A stretch of 10,000 nt of DNA from Asticcacaulis sp. (GTDB taxonomy: Bacteria; Pseudomonadota; Alphaproteobacteria; Caulobacterales; Caulobacteraceae), in contig NZ_JAIWNX010000272.1 in assembly GCF_020217185.1 (NCBI RefSeq), forward strand, positions 1 to 10,000, written 5' to 3'. A model generated the notes under the pieces. That model was not told the DNA's origin, made no database searches, and was given only the letters and a program-made list of their open reading frames with translations. The number at the start of each line of letters is the position of its first letter. Positions within the stretch are counted from its first letter, which is position 1. Made by a program: the position numbers and the translations under genes. Below, one piece after another: positions 1 through 6,854 of this stretch.

Positions 1-1
1 G

Positions 2-91
2 ACGGGTCATGAAAAAGGCCTCCAAATCAGTGGAAGCCTTGAATCACGCATAAGCCAGCTTGAAAACCCAATTTATGAGTTTACGGCCTAG
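2..91 (+). other. Possible remnant of a LysR-type regulator helix-turn-helix
   Basis: One plus-strand frame is open from the left edge to a TAG at 89-91. It reads TGHEKGLQISGSLESRISQL followed by ENPIYEFTA. The pattern of a short helix, a Ser-Gly-Ser turn, S-R-I-x-Q-L-E and a later Y/F-E-F-T resembles the recognition helix and wing of LysR-family regulators. The match is short and no downstream effector domain follows: the frame stops, resumes for 23 codons (92-160) and stops again. It may be a decayed gene whose start lies outside the window, or chance. I see no other gene between 92 and 199. Confidence 0.2.
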
Positions 92-199
92 ATCGTCGAT
101 AAAGCGCCCAATGGGTCATCTCTGGGCAAAAGCCGGAACACCAGAGAACGGTCAGGCGCATAAGCAATTTTCTAGTAACAAGCAGTGACAGACCGCGCT

Positions 200-1087
200 T
201 CATCGTATTCCCCCTGCAGAGCGTAGGTAATCGGCATCGCGTTGTGGGGGGCGACCAAACATTCGGCGATACTCCCGGCTGAACTGCGACGCGCTTTCAT
301 AGCCCACGGTGAACCCAGCCGAAGCCGCGCTTAGTCCTTGGCCGACGATCCGGACACGGGCTTCCGTAAGTCTTATCTGCTTTTGATACTGGAGCGGGCT
401 TTGGCCGGAAACCGCTTTAAATCGCCGGTGGAAGACGGACACACTCATGCGGGCGATTTCCGCCATATCTTCTATCGCCAGGTGTTCCGCATAGTGCGTT
501 CGTATCCAGGCCATGGCGCGACGAATATCGGCAAGACGACTCCCCGGCGCAGCAAACTGTCTCAAGACCGCGCCCTGAGGCCCCATCAGAAGGCGCAGTA
601 AAATCTCCTCCTCAAATCGAGCCGCCAGCAGGGGGATCTCCGACGGACGGTCCAGTAGCTCGATCAACCGCCGCCAGGCCTCAAGCAGCGGATCGGAGGC
701 TAGAGCAGAAGTGACTCCGCTGGGAACCGAAGGCTCAGCGACCTCAACCATGTTCAAGAGCAGATTCGCGATTATCTCCGCGTCCAGGTGCAGATTGATC
801 GCCAGATAGGGGCGATTAGGCGTGGCCTCAATGATTTGCGCTACCGCGACCACCTCTGCGGCAACCACCATGCACTCGCCTGCGGCATACCGCCTGAGCT
901 GGTTGCCAAATAGCGTCTGCTTCGCCCCCTGAAGAATTAGGCATACGACTGGCTCGTACACCAGGGGCAACAGGTCTGTCGGCTGTTCGAGCGAGTAAAT
1001 CTGCACCCGAGGAAGCGGAAGCTCCGATGCCCCTTCTGCGCCTGCGTGCGTCAGCGCGGCTGCCCTGATGTCCGATATGATATCCAT
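200..1087 (-). CDS. AraC-family transcriptional regulator (AraC_N + AraC C-terminal HTH)
   Basis: This is a cytoplasmic DNA-binding regulator of about 295 residues, normal for the subfamily with an AraC_N effector/dimerisation domain. The first ~155 residues carry that domain, including the family-like stretch EPVVCLILQGAKQTLFG. The last ~100 residues hold the double helix-turn-helix: one near AIEDMAEIARMSVSVFHRRF and a second near GFTVGYESASQFSREYRRMF, ending with the usual GRPP. I chose ATG 1087. A TTG four codons upstream (1099) is possible, and neither has a strong ribosome binding site. The gene diverges from a short-chain dehydrogenase gene across ~130 bases containing two short dyads. 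Regulators of this type often control the adjacent divergent oxidoreductase gene, which is inferred here. The inducer is unknown. The family call is secure, the target is not. Confidence 0.9.
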   Translation of the reverse strand: MDIISDIRAAALTHAGAEGASELPLPRVQIYSLEQPTDLLPLVYEPVVCLILQGAKQTLFGNQLRRYAAGECMVVAAEVVAVAQIIEATPNRPYLAINLHLDAEIIANLLLNMVEVAEPSVPSGVTSALASDPLLEAWRRLIELLDRPSEIPLLAARFEEEILLRLLMGPQGAVLRQFAAPGSRLADIRRAMAWIRTHYAEHLAIEDMAEIARMSVSVFHRRFKAVSGQSPLQYQKQIRLTEARVRIVGQGLSAASAGFTVGYESASQFSREYRRMFGRPPQRDADYLRSAGGIR

Positions 1088-1151
1088 ACCCTGACTCAAA
1101 CCAAGGAACAGCGACGCGTCAATAGATAGGCAGGATTAGGCAATTCTCAGG

Positions 1152-1168
1152 GACGATCAGGCATCGTC
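1152..1168. promoter_or_regulatory. Inverted repeat in the AraC/dehydrogenase intergenic region
   Basis: GACGAT, five bases (CAGGC), then ATCGTC form a perfect 6-base dyad roughly midway between the two divergent start codons. The position suits an operator, but short dyads also arise by chance and no recognisable -35/-10 pair sits beside it. Confidence 0.25.
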
Positions 1169-1191
1169 ATTAGGGCAAGACACCGTCAAGA

Positions 1192-1205
1192 TGACCTCAA
1201 GGTCA
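1192..1205. promoter_or_regulatory. Perfect dyad TGACCTCAAGGTCA just upstream of the dehydrogenase start
   Basis: TGACCT, CA, AGGTCA is a 14-base near-palindrome with perfect 6-base arms, ending 15 bases before ATG 1221. It lies directly upstream of the ribosome binding site AAAGGA (1208-1213). Placed here it could be a repressor operator or a 5'-UTR hairpin. AraC-family proteins usually bind direct repeats rather than dyads, so another regulator might be involved. This is inferred from symmetry and position only. Confidence 0.35.
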
Positions 1206-1220
1206 CGAAAGGAAGTGGAG

Positions 1221-2044
1221 ATGTTAAACGTCGTTATTACCGGTGCGAGCGATGGGATCGGCGCGGCGGCGGCGCGGCAGTTGGTAGATCGAGGTCATCA
1301 GGTCGTCGTCGTCGGGCGTTCGCAGGCGAAGACTGAGCTATGGCGAAATCCTTGAGGGTGCCCTTTTATGTGACTGACTTCTCTAAACTGTCTGAAGTTT
1401 CAGTTTTGGCGGCCCGTCTGAAGGGCCTCGGTCAGATTGATGTGTTAGCGAATAATGCCGGTGGCATTATGGGTAACCGCGAGGTGACGGAAGATGGTTT
1501 TGAGAAAACCTTTCAGGTAAACCACCTTGCCCCCTTCCTCTTAACGCGTCTGCTGCTCCCTGACCTGATCACGAGCCGAGCAAAAGTTATTCAGACGGCG
1601 AGTGCCGCAGCGAACATGTGGGGGGCCGACTTTGATGTGACCGACCTCAATAACGAACGCGACTATGCGCCGGAGCACGCCTACGGTTGCGCTAAACTCG
1701 AAAACATACTGTTCACCAGAGAGCTTCAGCGCCGGTTTGGTGGCTCCGACATAAGTGCGGTTGCCTTTCATCCGGGCGTCGTTCGCTCGGCGTTTGCGTC
1801 CGACACCACGCATTTCATGAAATCTATCTATCACTCCCCTCTGAAGTACCTTTTCACGATCAGTTCGGAGAAAAGCGCGAAGAGGCTGGTGCGCCTGGTT
1901 GAGGGACGGCCCGGGGCCGACTGGAAGACCGGCGAAGTTTATGACGACCGGAAACCGATGCCGGTTAAGTTTCAAGACGACGGAAGTGTGGCCAAGTCGC
2001 TATGGGATAAAAGTGAAGACATGGTCCGGAAATGGGTAAAGTAG
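1221..2044 (+). pseudogene. Short-chain dehydrogenase/reductase interrupted by a one-base frameshift
   Basis: The frame starting at ATG 1221 (ribosome binding site AAAGGA 1208-1213) encodes MLNVVITGASDGIG, the NAD(P)-binding TGxxxGxG motif, and a Rossmann start, but stops at TGA 1353-1355 after 44 codons. The rest of the enzyme continues in another frame (visible from ATG 1340) to TAG at 2042-2044. Adding one base between 1337 and 1338 (GAG-Gct-ATG) joins them into a normal 274-residue protein. In that numbering the NNAG motif is at 78-81, the catalytic Ser near 128, and YxxxK at Tyr155/Lys159, all at classical SDR positions. A product starting at 1340 would lack the cofactor loop and should be inactive. 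Sequence resembles the retinol-dehydrogenase/WWOX-like SDR group; the substrate is unknown. The lesion may be a true mutation or a sequencing error. The rest of the gene is intact, so it is recent or artefactual. Confidence 0.85.
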
Positions 2045-2065
2045 CCCTGTTTGAGGAGGCCGATC

Positions 2066-2437
2066 ATGAGCAAAAGCGCCAGAACTATCTACGTTTTCTT
2101 CGTCTATATGATCATCTCGGGTGCAGCTTTTGTGTTCGCACCAAATCTTGCGATCGTTCCTCTGGGCTTCCCCGAAGCACACGAGCTTTGGGTTCGCGTT
2201 GTCGGGATGCTGACTATCATTCTGGGGTCATACTACGGCGTTATGGCCAGGCACGAGGTTCGGCCCTTTTTCATGGCAACCGTGTATGGGCGCCTTTCTG
2301 TCTCCGTGTTTTTTGCCGGGTTTGTTCTGGCAAAACTCGCGCCGCCAATCCTGTTGGGGCTTGGCCTGATTGATCTGCTTGGCGCCATATGGACCTGGCG
2401 CGCACTTAGAGATGAAGCCAAATTCGACCTCTTATAG
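2066..2437 (+). CDS. Small four-helix integral membrane protein, function unknown
   Basis: I do not recognise this 123-residue protein. It has four strongly hydrophobic stretches, approximately residues 8-28, 41-61, 68-90 and 92-112, with short charged connections and a charged C-terminal tail (RALRDEAKFDLL), which fits an inner-membrane protein. There is no obvious signal peptide or catalytic motif. The start ATG 2066 is chosen because GAGGAGG (2053-2059) lies six bases upstream. A TTG at 2051 in the same frame would begin before this ribosome binding site and is less likely. The gene begins 21 bases after the dehydrogenase stop, so the two were probably cotranscribed under the divergent AraC regulator. 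The good ribosome binding site and intact frame suggest it can still be expressed despite the broken upstream gene. Confidence 0.75.
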   Translation: MSKSARTIYVFFVYMIISGAAFVFAPNLAIVPLGFPEAHELWVRVVGMLTIILGSYYGVMARHEVRPFFMATVYGRLSVSVFFAGFVLAKLAPPILLGLGLIDLLGAIWTWRALRDEAKFDLL

Positions 2438-2678
2438 GGAAAAATGGCACAACGCCGGGTCAACAAACTCCAAAAAGCATTGTTTTCCGGCCTGTGTAGT
2501 TAATGGTGTCTGACGCAGACGACCATAATGGGCCAGAATGAGCCGACGGCTTCCAGTCAGGTTCGCGCCCACTGCGGACATTAACAAGAGTTTTACATCC
2601 GACTTTGTAAGCAGACATCGTGCCGGCGACGGCTCCCTACAAGGCCGATATTTCAATGCCTGGCGGTACTGCAAGCGT
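2438..2678. other. Non-coding stretch between convergent genes
   Basis: These 241 bases separate the membrane-protein stop from the kinase stop, and the two genes converge. A minus-strand frame of 110 codons (2432-2764) covers it, but it has no known domain and overlaps the kinase, so I do not call it a gene. A degenerate word recurs: GCAGAC at 2515, GCGGACATT at 2574 and GCAGACATC at 2611. I see no clear hairpin-plus-T-run terminator for either neighbour. Confidence 0.35.
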
Positions 2679-3782
2679 TTAAGATTGAGCGCCGATTGAG
2701 GTAACGGCCTTGGCCGACGTGACCGAACTTTTTGGCAAACAGACGGTGAATTTGCATCCGCCACCAGCCGGATTACAAACTGCTACTGATCCGCCGTGTG
2801 CCGTTATAATCGCCCGCACGACCGCCAGGCCAAGCCCACTGCCCCCCTTGTCGCGGCCTCGGGATTTCTCTCCACGCCAGAACGGGTCGAAGGCCTGCGT
2901 CAATCCCTCAGACGGCATGCCAGGACCACCATCTGTGACGACGATAAAAGCCTGCGCTTCGTTCTGACGCACGGATATATGTAAAGGGCCGCCCGGTGCA
3001 TACTTCATGGCGTTGGTCAGCAAGGCCAGAAAGGCCTGACGCAAGCGGGCGGAATCGGCCTCGACGACGGCTGGCGCTATCGAGAGGCGCGTCTCTATAC
3101 CGGCTTCCTGAAGATCATCAGCCACCAGTCCGATTGTTTGTTGTACCAGGTCGCCAAGATCAACCGCCTGCTTGTTGAGGGGCACCCGTCCGGGCTCCAG
3201 CAGTGACAGAAGCCGCAGGTCCTCTACGATGCGGGTCAGACCATCGACCTGCGCCAGCAACATTGAGATCATCTCCGGCGTAATCTCAAACACGCCATCA
3301 GAAACGCCTTGCAATCGGCCCTTCAGGATCGTCAAAGGGGTGCGCAACTCATGCGCGATGGCCGCATTGGCAAAGTGCATCTCGGCCTCAGAGCGTTCCA
3401 GCCGATCGGCCAGGCGATTGAAGTCTTCGGCCAATCCCTTCATCTCGCTGTAAACATCAGGAGACGGTGCCGCACGCGCTGTGAGGTCGCCCGCGGCCAC
3501 GGCACGGATCGCCCGCGCGACCTCCGTCATCGGCGCAGACATGCGCCGCGCCAGCGTCCAGCTGAGAAGAACCCCCACCGGTATGCCAATGGCCAGCATC
3601 AGTATCAGAAAGCCTCTATCGGCCCAGTTACTTCCGGCGGCCCCGGCCATAAGTTCGGGGAAATGCGCTTCAATGGCCTCGTAATACAGGAGGCCCAAGA
3701 CGAGGGCCCCCACAGACATGGTCACGACCAGTATCACCGCCAGCAGCATGACCAGAGCGAAAGCGCTGCGCGGCTTAAGCAT
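2679..3782 (-). CDS. Two-component sensor histidine kinase (BaeS-like, HAMP + HisKA + HATPase_c)
   Basis: This 367-residue inner-membrane kinase should autophosphorylate on His and pass phosphate to the adjacent response regulator. Membrane segments lie at about residues 9-33 and 57-77, flanking a very short periplasmic loop (about 25 residues), so it may sense a membrane signal or a partner protein rather than bind a ligand in a large sensor domain. A HAMP linker follows (~78-132). The H-box is AIAHELRTPLT with phospho-acceptor His144. The ATPase domain shows the N-box LLTNAMKYAP (Asn257), G1 box DGGPGMP (284-290) and G2 box GGSGLGLAVV (313-322). ATG 3782 is chosen because it overlaps the regulator's last codons by 8 bases, a common translational coupling, with GGGGCGG just upstream. 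An in-frame ATG at 3818 would add 12 unlikely residues. Similar in layout to BaeS; the signal is unknown. Confidence 0.92.
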   Translation of the reverse strand: MLKPRSAFALVMLLAVILVVTMSVGALVLGLLYYEAIEAHFPELMAGAAGSNWADRGFLILMLAIGIPVGVLLSWTLARRMSAPMTEVARAIRAVAAGDLTARAAPSPDVYSEMKGLAEDFNRLADRLERSEAEMHFANAAIAHELRTPLTILKGRLQGVSDGVFEITPEMISMLLAQVDGLTRIVEDLRLLSLLEPGRVPLNKQAVDLGDLVQQTIGLVADDLQEAGIETRLSIAPAVVEADSARLRQAFLALLTNAMKYAPGGPLHISVRQNEAQAFIVVTDGGPGMPSEGLTQAFDPFWRGEKSRGRDKGGSGLGLAVVRAIITAHGGSVAVCNPAGGGCKFTVCLPKSSVTSAKAVTSIGAQS

Positions 3783-4470
3783 GTGTCCGCCCCAGCCGAT
3801 AGCCAATCCCCCGGACACTCGTCAAAAGATCAGCGGCCCCTGCGGCGACCAGTTTGCGACGCAGATTACTGATGTGGCTGTCCAGTGTGCGGTCGAGCGC
3901 TTCGCCTTCGGGCAGGCAGGCATCTATCAGTTCAGAGCGCCGGAAGGCCCGGGTCGGCGTGCGCCCCATGTGGTACAGGATCCGAAACTCGGTAGGTGTC
4001 AGGGCGAGGGGTTGCGGCCCCGCCGCCCCCTCTACCAGAGCCTGATGCGCGTCTGTGTCGATGACCAGCGGGCCGACACGCAGGACCGGTGATTGGCGCG
4101 ACCCGGCACTGCGGCGCAAGATAGTACGGGCGCGGGCAATGACCTCCAGCGGATTGAAGGGCTTGGTTACATAGTCATCCGCGCCCAAACGCAACCCCTG
4201 TAACTTGTCGAGGTCTTCGGACAGGGCGGTCACCATAAGCACGGGGGTTTCGGCTTCACGGCGAAGGGTGGCCAAGACCTCGTAGCCATCCATGCCCGGG
4301 AGTTTTACATCAAGGACAACAAGGTCCGGCTTCAGTCGCTGGTGGTGGGACAACCCAATCTGAGGGTTCGACGCTGTGACCGTGCGAAAACCGTCCCGCT
4401 GGAAATAGGCATCCAGAATGCCCTGTATCTCCGGATCGTCTTCGATGATCAGTACAAGTGGGTTTTGCAT
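3775..4470 (-). CDS. OmpR/PhoB-type response regulator (BaeR-like)
   Basis: This 231-residue cytoplasmic regulator accepts phosphate from the overlapping kinase and binds DNA. The receiver domain (about 1-120) has the acidic pair in IIEDDPE (Asp11/Asp12), the phospho-acceptor Asp54 in VVLDVKLPGMDG, Thr81 and Lys103 in YVTKPF. The C-terminal winged helix (about 130-228) contains the LTPTEFRIL start, the recognition region LDRTLDSHISNLRRKL and the terminal wing VRGIGYRLG. Start ATG 4470 has a purine-rich site (GGCAGGA) eight bases upstream. Overall spacing and sequence recall BaeR, which in enterobacteria controls envelope-stress and efflux genes, but this identity is only by resemblance. It is the first gene of a regulator-kinase operon and diverges from a membrane-protein operon, its most likely target besides itself. 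Confidence 0.93.
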   Translation of the reverse strand: MQNPLVLIIEDDPEIQGILDAYFQRDGFRTVTASNPQIGLSHHQRLKPDLVVLDVKLPGMDGYEVLATLRREAETPVLMVTALSEDLDKLQGLRLGADDYVTKPFNPLEVIARARTILRRSAGSRQSPVLRVGPLVIDTDAHQALVEGAAGPQPLALTPTEFRILYHMGRTPTRAFRRSELIDACLPEGEALDRTLDSHISNLRRKLVAAGAADLLTSVRGIGYRLGRTHA

Positions 4471-4565
4471 GGGTCATATCCTGCCTTTACCCAAGCATCA
4501 GGGAAAAACATCTACGGTTCAACCCAATCCCGGTGCCTCCACATATTCTCCACAAACTCTGGGGC

Positions 4566-4610
4566 TTGTCTGCACACTTTGCGCCTAAGACGGGCCGACG
4601 ACGCAGACAA
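4566..4610. promoter_or_regulatory. Inverted repeat in the divergent regulator/ABC-membrane promoter region
   Basis: TTGTCTGC (4566-4573) and GCAGACAA (4603-4610) are perfect 8-base complements separated by 29 bases. They lie within the 173-base region (4471-4643) between the response regulator and the ABC membrane protein. They could be paired half-sites for a dimeric regulator or the stem of a leader hairpin. No T-run follows, so a terminator or attenuator is unlikely. I could not identify a convincing -35/-10 pair in this region. Confidence 0.3.
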
Positions 4611-4643
4611 AACAGATGCGCGTTTGACTTTGAAAGACGCCCC

Positions 4644-5537
4644 ATGATCCGCCCCGACAGAGTAATGGCCAAGGATACAACCGACAGGACCGCCGGCCGG
4701 TTTTTGCAGAACCTGATGCGGAGCAATCTCGCCAGCTTCCTGATTACCTTTGGTCTGCTGGCGCTGGAAAACGCCCTCTTTCTCGCCTACCCCCTCTTCG
4801 GCGGCTTTGCCATCAATGCCATCCTGAAGGGCGACGTCCTTGCCGCCTCTGGATATGCCCTGATGGTATTGGGCTTCTGGTCGGTGGGCGCATTGCGTCG
4901 CGCGGTGGATACCCGGGTCTTCTCACGGGTCTATGCCCACCTTGCCGCTGATGTCGCACAGGAACAGCACGCGCGTGGGCACAAACCCTCGCGCGTCGTC
5001 GCCCGGGTTGATCTGGCCCGAGAGTTCGTCGATTTTTTCGAAGCCCATCTTCCCATGCTGGCGACATCGGTCATCTCGATCTTTGGCGCGGTCGGCATGC
5101 TGATGGTTTTGGATATGTGGCTGGGCCTCGCCTGTTCTGTGGCGCTGCTGTTTGTCCTGATTGCCTTTCCGGCCTTTTCGCGCCGGAACGAAAAGCTGCA
5201 TAACCGCTTCAATAACCAGCTGGAGCGTGGCGTTGACATTCTCTCGACAGGCCGCAGACCGAGAATTCTGAGGCATTTTAACTTGTTGTCGGACCTGCGG
5301 GTGCGTCTGTCAGACCTTGAAGCCTGGGCCTATCTCGCCTTGGGCGTCATTGCGGCGCTGCTGTTCCTGACCGCCATCATTGGCCTGTCGCGAAGCGGCC
5401 AGACAGATGCGGGGCGCATCTACGCGGTGATGACCTATCTGTGGACCTTCGTGATGAGCCTCGATGAGGCCCCCCGCCTCGCTGACCATATCGCCAAGCT
5501 GCGTAACATAGCCCAGCGTCTGGGACAGGCTGGCTGA
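4644..5537 (+). CDS. ABC transporter six-transmembrane-domain protein lacking an ATPase domain
   Basis: This 297-residue inner-membrane protein resembles the stand-alone ABC transmembrane family (ABC_membrane_3-like). Hydrophobic stretches lie at about residues 29-60, 68-88, 137-178 (long enough for two helices), 227-248 and 256-273. No Walker A, ABC signature or Walker B motif is present, and no ATPase gene lies nearby, so it would need a partner encoded elsewhere or act without ATP hydrolysis. The frame is open upstream to 4458, but ATG 4644 is preferred: the extra upstream residues (e.g. GRRRRQNR) look like translated promoter DNA, and GAAAG lies seven bases before the ATG. ATG 4665 is an alternative. 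It is the first gene of a likely operon with the DUF418 gene 44 bases downstream and diverges from a two-component system. Substrate unknown. Confidence 0.8.
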   Translation: MIRPDRVMAKDTTDRTAGRFLQNLMRSNLASFLITFGLLALENALFLAYPLFGGFAINAILKGDVLAASGYALMVLGFWSVGALRRAVDTRVFSRVYAHLAADVAQEQHARGHKPSRVVARVDLAREFVDFFEAHLPMLATSVISIFGAVGMLMVLDMWLGLACSVALLFVLIAFPAFSRRNEKLHNRFNNQLERGVDILSTGRRPRILRHFNLLSDLRVRLSDLEAWAYLALGVIAALLFLTAIIGLSRSGQTDAGRIYAVMTYLWTFVMSLDEAPRLADHIAKLRNIAQRLGQAG

Positions 5538-5581
5538 AGCGTCCTGGCGACGCCTGTATTCCTCACCGGAGATGTTTATCC

Positions 5582-6715
5582 ATGACGACAACGACCTTGA
5601 CTGCGGATCAGGGCCTGTCCGCAAATCTGCCTGCCTCCGCCCGGACACGGATTGAGGTGCTTGATGCCTTGCGAGGGTTCGCCATCCTGGGGATTTTCCT
5701 CATCAATATACCTCTGATGGCACCTGCAGGTGACATGGGGCTAAGAGTTGGAGATGTGCCTTGGTATGACGCCCTGGCTCAAACCGTCACCGATCTGTTC
5801 TTCGAGGGGACACAACGCGGCCTGCTGGAAATGCTGTTTGGCGCTGGCATGATGATCCTGACGGCAAAGGCACTAACGGCGGATGGCCCCATCGGCATTG
5901 CAGACACCTATCTGCGCCGAAACATGTGGCTGGTCTTGTTTGGCCTTTTGCATATTTTCGTCGTGAGATGGGGCTATGACATCCTGCATGTCTATGGTCT
6001 GGCGGCACTGTTTCTGTTTACGTTTCGAACACTGCCGGCGGCCGCAGCGCTGGCTGCTGGGCTCGTCATCGCCGGCTCGCTTCAGTATGCAGCCGCGGCT
6101 GGTTATGCACCCGGCGCCCCAAACGGAAGCGGGGCGGCTGAGATCAAGGGCGCCGTTCAGATATGGTATGAGACCGTCAAGGGGCTTGGCCTGTGGATGA
6201 CGGTCGCCGAAGCTTTCGGCACCATGCTGATCGGCGTGGCCTTGTTTAAGTGGGGCATTATACAGGGGCGAAAGTCCGAGCGATTTTACCTGATGATGAT
6301 GATACTCGGTTATGGTCTGGGCGCTGCCCTGCGCCTTATGCCCTTAAGCGGTCAAACCTCTCTCTCAGGCGGCCCCTCTCCTTCCGAATTCGGCCGGATC
6401 ATCATGACGCTTGGCCATGTCGGCATGATGAATTGCCTTTGGAAAACCCGCGTGGGCGTAAGGCTTCTATCTCCGCTACTCGCCGCTGGACGCACCGCCT
6501 TTTCATTGTACGTCATGCAAAGCCTGATCGGAATCTGGGTCCTCTGGGCGCCTTGGGGGCCGCTGACCCAACTTAACCTCGGATCGGCCGGCGTCATGGG
6601 GGTCGTCATCTGTGTCGTCGCTTTACAAGTCATTCTGGCAAACCTCTGGCTTCGGAAGTTCGATATGGGGCCACTGGAGATGCTGTGGAGACGGCTCGTG
6701 AAACTGGCCAGTTGA
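5582..6715 (+). CDS. DUF418 domain-containing membrane protein (YeiB-like)
   Basis: This 377-residue polytopic membrane protein is close to the usual length of the YeiB/DUF418 family. The N-terminal signature RIEVLDALRGFAILGIFLIN (23-42) starts the first membrane helix. Several further hydrophobic segments follow, and the C-terminal DUF418 region contains AAGRTAFSLYVMQS (301-314) and ends with the family-like GPLEMLWRRL. The family is distantly related to membrane acyltransferases and is suspected in transport or envelope modification; its biochemical role is not settled. ATG 5582 has GGAG about ten bases upstream. The gap of 44 bases after the ABC membrane protein, with no promoter visible, suggests cotranscription and a shared function in the envelope, possibly under the divergent two-component system. 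Confidence 0.88.
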   Translation: MTTTTLTADQGLSANLPASARTRIEVLDALRGFAILGIFLINIPLMAPAGDMGLRVGDVPWYDALAQTVTDLFFEGTQRGLLEMLFGAGMMILTAKALTADGPIGIADTYLRRNMWLVLFGLLHIFVVRWGYDILHVYGLAALFLFTFRTLPAAAALAAGLVIAGSLQYAAAAGYAPGAPNGSGAAEIKGAVQIWYETVKGLGLWMTVAEAFGTMLIGVALFKWGIIQGRKSERFYLMMMILGYGLGAALRLMPLSGQTSLSGGPSPSEFGRIIMTLGHVGMMNCLWKTRVGVRLLSPLLAAGRTAFSLYVMQSLIGIWVLWAPWGPLTQLNLGSAGVMGVVICVVALQVILANLWLRKFDMGPLEMLWRRLVKLAS

Positions 6716-6786
6716 TCCGGATCGAAGCTCGCCGAGCGCAGGGAAACGGCGGCGCTGCGCACCCTTCGGTCCTCATGTCCGCTGCT

Positions 6787-6819
6787 CACGCGTTGAGACG
6801 CGCCGAGCGTGGTGTTTTT
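6787..6819 (+). terminator. Possible Rho-independent terminator of the ABC-membrane/DUF418 operon
   Basis: CACGC (6787-6791) can pair with GCGTG (6807-6811), and three bases later comes TTTTT (6815-6819). An alternative hairpin CGCGT-TGAG-ACGCG (6789-6802) competes. The stems are short, and the site lies ~75 bases beyond the DUF418 stop, so this is a modest candidate. No gene is seen in 6716-6854. Confidence 0.3.
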
Positions 6820-6854
6820 CAAGGGTGCTCCTGCCCAAGCTCACGCCGCGAACC

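Noticed and set aside
1335-1355. Programmed ribosomal frameshift in the dehydrogenase
   Set aside because: There is no slippery heptamer, no internal Shine-Dalgarno at a suitable distance and no strong downstream hairpin. A one-base deletion explains it more simply.
3309-3872. 187-codon plus-strand open frame
   Set aside because: It is antisense to the histidine kinase, whose H, N and G boxes are all present. The product is Arg/Gln/His-rich with no domain.
4458-4643. N-terminal extension of the ABC membrane protein
   Set aside because: The extra 62 residues would begin inside the response-regulator gene and cover the divergent promoter; their composition does not look like protein sequence.
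6714-6723. Palindrome GATCCGGATC at the DUF418 stop codon
   Set aside because: A 10-base palindrome without loop or T-run is expected by chance in such DNA and does not resemble a terminator or attachment core.
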